Assembly: GCF_000308575.1 (NCBI RefSeq)
Contig: NZ_BAFZ01000083.1
Coordinates: forward strand, 1 to 64,000
Direction of reading: 5' to 3'
From: Nocardia exalbida NBRC 100660
GTDB taxonomy: Bacteria > Actinomycetota > Actinomycetes > Mycobacteriales > Mycobacteriaceae
Length of the DNA stretch: 64,000 nt
The notes below the pieces were generated by a model. It was not told the DNA's origin. It saw only the letters and a program-made list of their open reading frames with translations, and did not search any database. Position numbers and translations under genes: made by a program. Below are positions 1-7,912 of the stretch, piece by piece; position 1 is the stretch's first letter, and each line of letters starts with the position of its first letter.

Positions 1-2497
1 GGTTCTCCCGCTCGGCACGGGCTGCGCGGCGTAGCGACTCCGCCTTGCCGCGTACCGATTCCGCGCGTTCCTCGGCGGTGCGCACGGCGAGCCGGGCCTC
101 CACCTCCATCGCGCGCGCCTCGGCCAGGGCGGACGCCGCCTCCTCGCGCGCGCGGCCCGCGGCTTCGGTACCCGCGGCGCCCACGCCGTCGGCATCCACC
201 TCGGACTGTTCGAGTTCCGCGTGCCGCAGGCGATCCTCCAGGTCGGCCAGCGCGGCCAGCGCCTCTTCCCGGTTGGCCTCGGCGTCGTCGCGCTGGCCGA
301 GCAACCGTTCGCTCTCCGCGTGCGCGGTGCGGGCGGTCTGGCCGAGCCTGCCCAGCCGCTCGTAGATCGCCACCAGCGCCTGATCGGATTCGTGCAGGGC
401 GAGCAGTGCCTGATCGACGGCGTCCTTGCGGTCGGCCTGTTCCTCGAGCGCGCCGGACAGCGCGGCCTCGAGTTCCTCGGCGCGCCGCTGCGCGGACACC
501 AGCTCGGCCTTGGCGGCATCGATGTCGGCCTGGATCTCCAGCTGGCTGGGCGCCCGATCGGAACCACCGAGCAGCCAGCCGTTTCCGGCGAGGTCGCCGT
601 CGCGGGTGACCACGCGCAGGCCGGGCCGGGAGGCGACCAGCGCGCGGGCGGCGGGCAGATCCTCGGCCACGGCGATTCCCGCGGTCAGCGCCGCGATCGC
701 GCCGCGCACGGTGTCGGGGCACTCCACCACGTCGACCAGCCAGCGGGCACCGCCGGGCAATGCGCCCGGGTGCGGCCCCTCGGCGCTCTCGGTGCCGAAG
801 ACGACCGCGGCGCGACCACCGTCGGCGTCCTTGAGCGCCTGGATGGCGGCGTGCGCGGACTCGCCGGTGTCGGCGGCGACGGCGTCGGCCAGCGGGCCGA
901 GCGCGGCGGCGACGGCGGCCTCATACCCACCGTGCACGCGCAGCAACGCCGAGAGCGGACCGAGCAAGCCCTGTTCGCGGTGCTCCACCAGCCAGGCCAC
1001 CCCGTCGCGGCGCGCCAGGTTCATCCCGAGCGCCTCGATGCGCGCGCCGAGCGAGGCGACCCGCTTGCTCGCGTCGCGGTCCTGTTCGCGCAGTTCGGTG
1101 ACGCGCTGATCGGCCAGTTCCAGGGCTTGTACCGCGTGCTCGTGCTGGGCGTCCAGACCGGCCTCGCCCGCGTCGAGTTCGTCGAGTTCGGTCTGCACCG
1201 TGTCGAATTCGGCTTGGGCGGCCTCACCGCGATGGCGGGCGTCGGCGATGGCGACCGACAGGCGCGCGATCTCCGCGTCCACCGACTGCGCCCTGGCCCG
1301 CAAGGTGTCCACCTTGCCCGCCAACCGGGCCACGCCCTCGCGCCGGTCGGCGATCGCCCGCACCGCGGCCAGGTGCGCCTGCTCGGCGGCCTTGGCGGTG
1401 TGTTCACGTTCGGCCAGCTGGTCTCTGGCCGCCTCCAGCGTCTCGGTGGCCATCTCGACCGCCTCGCGCAACTCGGCCTCCTCCGCCTCGACACGATCGG
1501 CCTCGGCCTCGAGCTGCTCGGGGTCGCGGCCCGCGCCGACCGGAGCTGTGGTGTCCAGGTGCCGCGCCCGGTCGCCCGCGATGCGGATGGTCGCGTTGAC
1601 CCGCTCGGCCAGCGCGGAGAGCTGGAACCAGATCTGGGCGGCAGCCTCGGCGCTCGGCGTCAACCGGGACAGCTGGAATTCCTGCTGCGCCAGCGCCGCG
1701 TTGGCGGCGTCCAGCTCGGACTGCACGGTGATCTGCTGCTCGCGCGCGTAGGCCTCCTTGCTCTGCTGACCTGCCAGCTCCGCGCGGCGGGTGACCAGGT
1801 CGTCGGCGGCCAGGCGCAGCCGCGCGTCACGCAGATCGGCCTGCACGGTCTGCGCCCTTCGGGCCACCTCGGCCTGCCTGCCCAACGGTTTGAGTTGCCT
1901 GCGCAGTTCGGTGGTGAGGTCGGTGAGCCGGGCCAGATTGGCCTGCATGGCCTCCAGCTTGCGGACCGCCTTCTCCTTGCGCTTGCGGTGCTTGAGCACA
2001 CCGGCGGCCTCTTCGACGAACGCGCGGCGGTCCTCCGGGCGCGACTCCAGGATCGCCGACAGCTGCCCCTGCCCCACGATGACGTGCATCTCGCGGCCGA
2101 TACCGGAGTCGCTGAGCAGTTCCTGCACGTCCATCAGGCGGCAGGAGTTGCCGTTGATCTCGTATTCGCCCGCCCCGTCGCGGAACATGCGCCGGGTGAT
2201 GGAGACCTCGGCGTAGTCGATCGGCAGTGCGCCGTCGGAATTGTCGATGGTCAGCGTGACCTCGGCGCGGCCGAGCGGCGCGCGCCCCGCCGTGCCCGCG
2301 AAGATGACGTCCTGCATCTTGCCGCCGCGCAGCGCCTTCGCACCCTGCTCGCCCATCACCCAGGTGAGCGCGTCGACGACGTTCGACTTGCCCGATCCAT
2401 TCGGACCGACCACGCACGTGATGCCCGGCTCCAACCGCAGGGTCGTCGCGGACGCGAAGGATTTGAAGCCCTTCAACGTCAGACTCTTCAGGTGCAA
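1..2497 (-). CDS. smc: Chromosome segregation ATPase SMC (5' part, runs off the window)
   Basis: Structural maintenance of chromosomes protein, which with ScpA/ScpB compacts and segregates the chromosome. About 832 of the usual ~1200 codons lie in the window; the C-terminal coiled coil and Walker B head are missing because the gene continues past base 1. Visible parts: N-terminal ATPase head with Walker A GPNGSGKSN at residues 31-39, a Q-loop region (VGQGQLS), a long Ala/Glu/Arg-rich coiled coil (about 165-490), and a hinge (about 495-645) with the Gly-rich GGYEAAVAAALG. The start is TTG at 2497, chosen because MHLKSLTLKGFKSF begins exactly there and a purine-rich GGAAAGG lies just upstream. 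In mycobacteria acyP and an osmC-like gene lie next to smc; here they lie 13 kb away. Confidence 0.95.
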   Translation of the reverse strand, partial: MHLKSLTLKGFKSFASATTLRLEPGITCVVGPNGSGKSNVVDALTWVMGEQGAKALRGGKMQDVIFAGTAGRAPLGRAEVTLTIDNSDGALPIDYAEVSITRRMFRDGAGEYEINGNSCRLMDVQELLSDSGIGREMHVIVGQGQLSAILESRPEDRRAFVEEAAGVLKHRKRKEKAVRKLEAMQANLARLTDLTTELRRQLKPLGRQAEVARRAQTVQADLRDARLRLAADDLVTRRAELAGQQSKEAYAREQQITVQSELDAANAALAQQEFQLSRLTPSAEAAAQIWFQLSALAERVNATIRIAGDRARHLDTTAPVGAGRDPEQLEAEADRVEAEEAELREAVEMATETLEAARDQLAEREHTAKAAEQAHLAAVRAIADRREGVARLAGKVDTLRARAQSVDAEIARLSVAIADARHRGEAAQAEFDTVQTELDELDAGEAGLDAQHEHAVQALELADQRVTELREQDRDASKRVASLGARIEALGMNLARRDGVAWLVEHREQGLLGPLSALLRVHGGYEAAVAAALGPLADAVAADTGESAHAAIQALKDADGGRAAVVFGTESAEGPHPGALPGGARWLVDVVECPDTVRGAIAALTAGIAVAEDLPAARALVASRPGLRVVTRDGDLAGNGWLLGGSDRAPSQLEIQADIDAAKAELVSAQRRAEELEAALSGALEEQADRKDAVDQALLALHESDQALVAIYERLGRLGQTARTAHAESERLLGQRDDAEANREEALAALADLEDRLRHAELEQSEVDADGVGAAGTEAAGRAREEAASALAEARAMEVEARLAVRTAEERAESVRGKAESLRRAARAEREN

Positions 2498-2938
2498 GTT
2501 CGACGACCTTTCCGTGTTCTGCCCGGTCGGCGTTCCGCGCGGTCGAGGCAGCGCATCCGGCGACCAGTCATGGTATCCGTCGCGTGCCGGGCGCTCCGCG
2601 GTCCCGACGGCGCGCGCGGCCGAGTGGCGGTTCGGCGATATCGGTAGGTTATCGACTCGCCGCCGGTTCGCGCGCATTTCGATGTGCCCGGGGTTTGCCC
2701 GGACGGCGCGTCGCACTGTTCGTGGCACCCGGTCGAGACCGGTGGCGCGCGCACCGCGAACCATTGGGCCCTCGCCCGCGACGGTGCGACGCCCCTGCGT
2801 GTTCGCTCGATCGCCGGTCCGCTTCCGGGCTCGTCGATCCGCCGAATCGGGGCGGTCTCGAACTGGCACTGACGCCGCGCGCTCCGGCCACATACGATCC
2901 CTCTGATTCGCCAGCGGAACGTTCGGGAGCGCACCACG
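2498..2938. other. Intergenic stretch upstream of smc
   Basis: About 440 bases between the divergent smc and the following membrane-protein gene. I see no convincing gene: open frames here have no family resemblance and no good ribosome site. A TACGAT at 2893-2898 is a reasonable -10 for the gene starting at 2939. The smc promoter should lie in the left part. Confidence 0.5.
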
Positions 2939-4573
2939 ATGTCTGCCCCCTCACCAGGGACGAGCACGCGGCTGCGCCTTGCCCGGATCACGGGGCTGGT
3001 ACTCGGCAGCCTGGTGTTCCTGCACGCCTGCGAGCGCAGCAAGAGCGCGCTGCTCGGCGATGTGCGGGTGGAGGTGGCGGTCGCGGTCGCTCTCGGTGCG
3101 GCCGCCCTGGCCGCGGCGTGGTTCGAAATCAAACTGCGGGGGCTGGAGCAGGACGCCGATCCGCCGTGGGACGACGCCGAGCAGTACGAAACTCCCAGTC
3201 CTGGGAATTTTCCCGGTCGAACCGGACGTGGGGCGGACACGGCGTACAGCAGGGGCGAGCGAGCGCGTCGCCCGGAGGCGGCCGCGAGGCCTGCTCCCAT
3301 GGCCGACCTCGAAGACGACGACCTGCTCGAAGCCGAGGAATCCGCTGGGCGCGCCGATCTCGTCGCCGGGATTGCGCGGACATTGCGGATCACCCGCCTC
3401 GGCGCCTCGGGCGAACGGCTTCCCCTGCCGGCCTTGAACGCGATGACGAAATGGATTCGCCGCGTCGACCCCGACGACGAAGCCGACCCCGGCGAACTCG
3501 ACGACCAGGACGAGACAGAGCAGATCACCCGCACCGAGACGGGCGAACTCGTCATCGAATCGAGCAGGCGAACGGTGCGAGCCAGGATCGGCCGCTCCGG
3601 CGACCTCGTCGTGCACGGCCGGTGGCACGGCGGTGCGCATCCGCCCTCCGAATGGAAGTGGACGTTCCACCCCGACGCCTTCCACGCGATTCGCAGGGCC
3701 CTCGGCGACGGGCCCGGCGACCTCCTCGATCTGCTCGAGGACACCATTCCCTGGCTGGACGCCGGTGCCCGCGAAGACCCCGGCGCATGGCTACGCGCCC
3801 ACGCCATTCCCGCGACCTACCGGGAGAAGGGCGTCAACGCCGCGCAGACCACCCGCGAACTACCCGTCCTCCAGCCGGGCCGTCCACCGCAACCTCCGCG
3901 CGCGGGCAAGTCCCTCCGCAAATTGCCCGATGACGCGTCCGGCACCGGGACCGCACGCCGGTCGGCCAAAGCTGCGGACGACGACCATGCCCGACTCTCG
4001 TCCGGTCGCGAACGACCTCCGGCCGCTCCGAGACCCTCCGAGCAGCGCTCCACACCAAGCGCCGCCCGACCCTCATCCCGCCGCTCCGGCGCCGATCGAC
4101 GATCACGCGACGACGTGGGGCAACAGAACCTCCGGTCCGACGACCACGGCTCGGGCGCGCGAACGCCCCCGGCGCGCCGTCGACGCGGCGAACCCGAATC
4201 GGCGCAGCGCGGCGATCGGTGGCCCGGTGCGGAAGAGCCGCAAGTGCCCACCCGGCCGACCCCCGGCCGTCCCGACCTCCCGAGACGTCGACACCGCGAA
4301 CTCGCCGACGACGACCAGCACGTCGCCAGGCAGCCGGATCGCTACCCCGACGAGACCGATTCCCCTCGTTCACGACCCGGTCGGCAGTCAGGGCGCAACC
4401 TTCAGCCGCCTACGGACTTCGAGCCGAGGACCGGCCGCCGGGACCGGGCCATACCGTCCGAACGAACCCCGGAACGGACCTACGACCAACCGCCACCCGA
4501 CCGCCGCCATCAGCGCGCACGGCGCGAAACCCCGTCCCCCTCGCACGAATCTCCCTCGCGGCGCGGGTGGTAG
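2939..4573 (+). CDS. Membrane protein with long disordered basic tail, function unknown
   Basis: 544 residues, not recognised as a known family. Two hydrophobic segments lie near the N terminus (about residues 18-30, LVLGSLVFLHA, and 43-62, VAVAVALGAAALAAAWFEI), followed by a cytosolic-looking acidic region and a folded-looking stretch at about 150-290 containing WIRRVDPDDE and EWKWTFHPDAFHAIRRALG. From about residue 300 to the end the protein is Arg/Pro/Ser/Asp-rich and low in complexity, so probably disordered. The start ATG follows CGGGAGCGCACCACG. It is monocistronic: a perfect hairpin follows the stop and the next gene is convergent. The low-complexity tail could be partly a by-product of GC bias, but the frame stays open to the end. 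Confidence 0.7.
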   Translation: MSAPSPGTSTRLRLARITGLVLGSLVFLHACERSKSALLGDVRVEVAVAVALGAAALAAAWFEIKLRGLEQDADPPWDDAEQYETPSPGNFPGRTGRGADTAYSRGERARRPEAAARPAPMADLEDDDLLEAEESAGRADLVAGIARTLRITRLGASGERLPLPALNAMTKWIRRVDPDDEADPGELDDQDETEQITRTETGELVIESSRRTVRARIGRSGDLVVHGRWHGGAHPPSEWKWTFHPDAFHAIRRALGDGPGDLLDLLEDTIPWLDAGAREDPGAWLRAHAIPATYREKGVNAAQTTRELPVLQPGRPPQPPRAGKSLRKLPDDASGTGTARRSAKAADDDHARLSSGRERPPAAPRPSEQRSTPSAARPSSRRSGADRRSRDDVGQQNLRSDDHGSGARTPPARRRRGEPESAQRGDRWPGAEEPQVPTRPTPGRPDLPRRRHRELADDDQHVARQPDRYPDETDSPRSRPGRQSGRNLQPPTDFEPRTGRRDRAIPSERTPERTYDQPPPDRRHQRARRETPSPSHESPSRRGW

Positions 4574-4582
4574 GACACGAAA

Positions 4583-4620
4583 TCGGCGCTGTCACCCGGT
4601 GCTCCGGGTGACAGCGCCGA
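4583..4620. terminator. Bidirectional terminator hairpin
   Basis: A perfect 17-bp inverted repeat (TCGGCGCTGTCACCCGG, arms 4583-4599 and 4604-4620) with a 4-base loop lies 10 bases after the plus-strand stop at 4573 and 10 bases after the minus-strand stop at 4631. Its place between convergent genes fits termination of both. There is no strong U tract, which is common in high-GC actinobacteria. Confidence 0.8.
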
Positions 4621-4630
4621 GGAGCGGAGC

Positions 4631-5056
4631 TCAGCTCGCGCGGTGGGTGAACCGGCCGTTCTCGAAGCCTGCCACCACACGGAAGGCGAGGACGGCGCCC
4701 CACGGGCCGATCACCCAGATCGGCCAGAAGTAGGTCAAGGCACCGACGCTCAGCGAAACCGCACCCCAGATCACGAGCACCAGCAGGCTCACGGCGAGCC
4801 AGGTGCTGCCCTCGATGCGCTGCCAGATCGGGATACGCGGGCGCGCGGAAGCCGGTGCGACGGCATCCTTGCCGAGTTCGGGCAGATCGGACAGCACCGA
4901 GCGCAGGTCCTCACGATCGGTGGTGGCGTACACCTGAGCGACGCGCTGGTCGTATTCGGCCAGATCGAGCCGCCCGTCTGCCATATGCCTGCCGAGCAGG
5001 CGCACCACGGCGTCGCGTTCGGCATTCGAGGCGCGGGTGCCGGTGGAGATCTCCAT
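4631..5056 (-). CDS. DUF1707 domain membrane protein
   Basis: 141 residues. The N-terminal half is a DUF1707 (SHOCT-like) domain with the typical RASNAERDAVVRLLGRHMADGRLDLAEYD pattern shown in part as SNAERDAVVRLLG at about 10-22 and GRLDLAEYDQRV. The C-terminal half has two predicted membrane helices (about 85-105 and 108-128). The family is common in actinobacteria and has no settled function; the domain usually sits on small regulators or membrane proteins. Start chosen at ATG 5056, where AGGACC lies about 8 bases upstream and the family N terminus begins. Repeated boxes just upstream (5075-5128) suggest specific control. Confidence 0.88.
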   Translation of the reverse strand: MEISTGTRASNAERDAVVRLLGRHMADGRLDLAEYDQRVAQVYATTDREDLRSVLSDLPELGKDAVAPASARPRIPIWQRIEGSTWLAVSLLVLVIWGAVSLSVGALTYFWPIWVIGPWGAVLAFRVVAGFENGRFTHRAS

Positions 5057-5074
5057 GCCTGGTCCTATCGACGG

Positions 5075-5128
5075 TTCCACACTCCATAGTGGAATATAGA
5101 TCCAGCATAACCCTCCAAAGTGGAATGT
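5075..5128. promoter_or_regulatory. Repeated operator-like boxes upstream of the DUF1707 gene
   Basis: Two near-identical 16-base direct repeats, CTCCATAGTGGAATAT (5082-5097) and CTCCAAAGTGGAATGT (5113-5128), lie exactly 31 bases apart, about three helical turns. The first also forms an inverted pair TTCCAC (5075-5080) / GTGGAA (5089-5094). They are 26-72 bases upstream of the DUF1707 start, where a promoter is expected, and in the gap shared with mscR. Binding by a dimeric regulator is inferred; none is encoded next to them. Confidence 0.5.
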
Positions 5129-5284
5129 CAACCCCGGGGCGTTCGGCGTCCGAAACCGCGGACTTCCCACCCGGCGGCGGTAATGTTCGGATGGACGAGA
5201 ACAACTGTATGGACAGGTGTTCGGCTCGCGGGCCCACCGAACGGCCGGCTCCGCGTCCCGATCAACTCGCTGGAGGAGGAACAG

Positions 5285-6370
5285 GTGTCGGAAACCGTCC
5301 GCGGGGTCGTGGCCCGCAGCAAAGGCGCACCGGTCGAGATCGTCGAGGTGGTGATCCCGGACCCCGGACCACACGACGTGGTGGTGCGGGTGCAGGCTTG
5401 CGGCGTCTGCCACACCGACCTGCACTATCGCGAAGGCGGTATCACCGACGATTTCCCGTTCCTGCTCGGTCACGAGGCGGCGGGCGTGGTGGAAACCGTG
5501 GGCGCCGCGGTCACCCACGTGGCGGAGGGGGACTACGTGATCCTCAACTGGCGCGCGGTCTGCGGCGAGTGCCGGGCGTGCAAACGGGGCCGTCCCTGGT
5601 ACTGCTTCGACAGCCGCAACGCGAGCAAGAAGATGACGCTCGCCGACGGGACCGAGCTGACCCCCGCGCTGGGCATCGGAGCGTTCGCCGACAAGACCTT
5701 GGTGCACGAGGGCCAGTGCACCAAGGTCGATCCGGCGGCCGACCCCGCGGTGGCAGGCCTGCTCGGCTGCGGCGTGATGGCGGGCATCGGCGCGGCGCTG
5801 CACACCGGCAACGTCTCGATCGGCGACAGCGTCGCGGTGATCGGCTGCGGCGGCGTCGGGGACGCGGCGATCGCCGGAGCCCGGCTGGCGGGGGCCGAAA
5901 CCATCATCGCGGTGGACCGCGACGCCCGGAAACTGCGCTGGGCCACGGACTTCGGCGCCACCCACACGATCGACGCCACCACCGAGGACGTGGTCGAGAA
6001 GATCCGGGAATACACCGGCGGGTGGGGCGCCGACGTCGTCATCGAGGCCGTCGGGCGACCGGAGACCTGGAAGCAGGCGTTCTACGGCCGCGACCTGGCC
6101 GGCACGGTGGTGCTCGTCGGCGTGCCGACTCCGGAGATGACCATCGAGATGCCGCTGCTGGACCTGTTCTCCCGCGGCGGCGCGCTGAAATCCTCCTGGT
6201 ACGGCGACTGCCTGCCGGAACGCGACTTCCCCACCCTGATCGGCCTGCACCGCCAGGGACGGCTGCCGCTGGACCGCTTCGTCACCGAACGCATCGGGCT
6301 CGACCAGGTGGAGCGGGCCTTCGCCGAGATGCACACCGGCGATGTGCTGCGCTCGGTGGTGGTCTGGTGA
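5285..6370 (+). CDS. mscR: S-(hydroxymethyl)mycothiol dehydrogenase (mycothiol-dependent formaldehyde dehydrogenase)
   Basis: 361-residue zinc-containing class III-like alcohol dehydrogenase that oxidises the mycothiol adduct of formaldehyde with NAD; it can also act as S-nitrosomycothiol reductase. Visible: catalytic zinc motif CGVCHTDLHYREGG, GHEAAGVVETVG, the structural zinc cysteines CGECRACKRGRPWYC, and the Rossmann motif GCGGVGDAAIAGA. Start set at GTG 5285 because GGAGGAGGA lies 6 bases upstream and MSETVRGVVAR matches the family N terminus; an in-frame ATG at 5120 lacks support. The next gene starts inside its stop codon (overlap 4 bases), so the two are probably translationally coupled, matching the neighbour pair Rv2259-Rv2260 of M. 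tuberculosis. Confidence 0.93.
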   Translation: MSETVRGVVARSKGAPVEIVEVVIPDPGPHDVVVRVQACGVCHTDLHYREGGITDDFPFLLGHEAAGVVETVGAAVTHVAEGDYVILNWRAVCGECRACKRGRPWYCFDSRNASKKMTLADGTELTPALGIGAFADKTLVHEGQCTKVDPAADPAVAGLLGCGVMAGIGAALHTGNVSIGDSVAVIGCGGVGDAAIAGARLAGAETIIAVDRDARKLRWATDFGATHTIDATTEDVVEKIREYTGGWGADVVIEAVGRPETWKQAFYGRDLAGTVVLVGVPTPEMTIEMPLLDLFSRGGALKSSWYGDCLPERDFPTLIGLHRQGRLPLDRFVTERIGLDQVERAFAEMHTGDVLRSVVVW

Positions 6371-6993
6371 CCGCCCGCATCGACCGCGTCGTCACCTCCG
6401 GCGACTTCTGCCTGGACGGCGGCACCTGGGCGGTGGACAACAACATCTGGCTGGTGGGTGACGACGACGAGGTGGTCGTCATCGATGCCGCCCACGACGC
6501 GGGCCCGATCGTCGCGGCGGTCGCGGGCCGCGCCGTCCGCGCGATCGTGTGCACCCACGGGCACAACGATCACGTGACGGTGGCGCCCGAACTCGCCGAA
6601 CGCTTGAACGCACCGGTCCTGCTGCATCCCGGCGACGAGCCGCTGTGGCGGACGACCCACCCGGACGCCGGCTACCAGCCGCTCGGGGACGGCGATCGGA
6701 TCGCGGTAGCCGACACCGAGATCCACGTCCTGCACACGCCTGGGCACTCCCCCGGATCGGTCGCCCTGCACCTGCCGGACGCGAAAGCCGTGTTCACGGG
6801 CGACACACTGTTCGCGGGCGGGCCCGGCGCGACCGGCCGCTCATTCTCCGATTTCGGCACGATCATCGAGTCGATCCGCGAACGCCTGCTGACGCTGCCG
6901 GAGGAAACCGCGGTGCACACCGGGCACGGCGATTCCACCACCATCGGCGCGGAGAAACCGTTCCTGGCCGAGTGGATCGCCCGCGGTCACTGA
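6367..6993 (+). CDS. Metallo-beta-lactamase fold hydrolase next to mscR
   Basis: 208 residues with the metal-binding motif THGHNDH (about residues 62-68), a second histidine in LHTPGHSPGSV, the aspartate of FTGDTLF, and the last histidine in HTGHGDSTT: a complete glyoxalase II-like metal site. It starts with GTG at 6367, overlapping the mscR stop, so both come from one mRNA. By analogy with glyoxalase II acting on thioesters, it may hydrolyse S-formylmycothiol, the product of MscR. That role is inferred from neighbourhood and fold, not from sequence alone. Confidence 0.88.
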   Translation: MTARIDRVVTSGDFCLDGGTWAVDNNIWLVGDDDEVVVIDAAHDAGPIVAAVAGRAVRAIVCTHGHNDHVTVAPELAERLNAPVLLHPGDEPLWRTTHPDAGYQPLGDGDRIAVADTEIHVLHTPGHSPGSVALHLPDAKAVFTGDTLFAGGPGATGRSFSDFGTIIESIRERLLTLPEETAVHTGHGDSTTIGAEKPFLAEWIARGH

Positions 6994-7041
6994 GACCTCG
7001 AGGAGCGCGGGTGGATCGAGTGCGGCCACCCGCGCTCCCGC

Positions 7042-7911
7042 TCAGCCGCGGTAGGGGTAGCGCTGATCCAGATCCAGATTCAATCGCAGGACGTCGACCC
7101 GCGCCTCACCCAGGAACCCCAGGGTCCGGCCGCGGGTGTGTTCGTCGACCAGTGCCCGCACCTGCCCCTCGGTGATCCCGCGTGCCTTCGCGACGCGTGC
7201 CACCTGAATGGTCGCGTACTCCGGTGAGATATGGGGGTCCAGCCCACTGCCGCTCGCGGATACGGCGTCCGCGGGCACCGCCGGGGCGTCGGGGGCGTCA
7301 CCGCGAATCGGCACGATACGGCCGAGGGTGTAGTCCCTTCCGGGTTCGGCACATTCGACACGCACTCCGCGATAGGTGGCGAGGAACGGCCGCGCGGGGC
7401 AGACCTGGTTGACGCCGACGACCTGCACCGGATGCGCCACGTCGCCGTCGGCGCCACGAGGACCGATCACCGAGAGGACCGCGCCCACACCGTCTTTCGT
7501 GCAGAACGGGCGGCTGCCGTCGACCCCCTCACGGTCGCCGACCGCCTTGCTACGCGCACACACGGTGGTGAGCAAGCTCGGCCGCGACGCGGTGTCCACG
7601 ATGTCCTCCGGTCCGAGATTGCTCGCCGCCGTGGCCATCGGGTCGTAGCCGTGACCAGCGGCCGACGGGCGGCTCTGGAAATACTGCGCGAGGGCGGCGC
7701 CGTCGTCGTCGGTGAACGATTGACCGATGAGGGCGGAACCAACGACCGATCCGTTCGCCTCGAGCAGTGAACCGTCCGCCTTGTCGTGCAGCCCGGGTAG
7801 CTGCGCCGCCGCGAGTACCACCAGGGGATAGCCGATTCCGGTGATCGCCGTGAGCACGAGCAGGGCGCGCAACGCGGCGAGCTGCTGTCGGATCCAGGTC
7901 GAAAGGCGCAT
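7042..7911 (-). CDS. kdpC: Potassium-transporting ATPase subunit KdpC, with a large insertion
   Basis: 289 residues, against about 190 for typical KdpC. KdpC is the single-span subunit that stabilises the KdpFABC potassium pump. One N-terminal membrane helix (about 13-36) is followed by the conserved GQSF, YFQSRPSAAG and, near the C terminus, SASGSGLDPHISPEYA and FLGEARVDVLRLN. Between about residues 115 and 210 lies extra sequence not found in ordinary KdpC; with its flank it brings four cysteines (118, 137, 171, 187) into what should be the extracytoplasmic side. Start at ATG 7911, one base after the kdpB stop, agrees with MRLSTWIRQQL. Last gene of the kdp operon. Confidence 0.93.
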   Translation of the reverse strand: MRLSTWIRQQLAALRALLVLTAITGIGYPLVVLAAAQLPGLHDKADGSLLEANGSVVGSALIGQSFTDDDGAALAQYFQSRPSAAGHGYDPMATAASNLGPEDIVDTASRPSLLTTVCARSKAVGDREGVDGSRPFCTKDGVGAVLSVIGPRGADGDVAHPVQVVGVNQVCPARPFLATYRGVRVECAEPGRDYTLGRIVPIRGDAPDAPAVPADAVSASGSGLDPHISPEYATIQVARVAKARGITEGQVRALVDEHTRGRTLGFLGEARVDVLRLNLDLDQRYPYRG

Positions 7912-7912
7912 C

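Noticed and set aside
221..2647. 808-codon plus-strand frame opposite smc
   Set aside because: Mirror of the SMC coding frame; Gly/Arg/Leu-rich composition and no family resemblance.
4631..6334. 567-codon minus-strand frame including the DUF1707 protein
   Set aside because: Only the last 141 codons resemble DUF1707; the rest is antisense to mscR and has no ribosome site.
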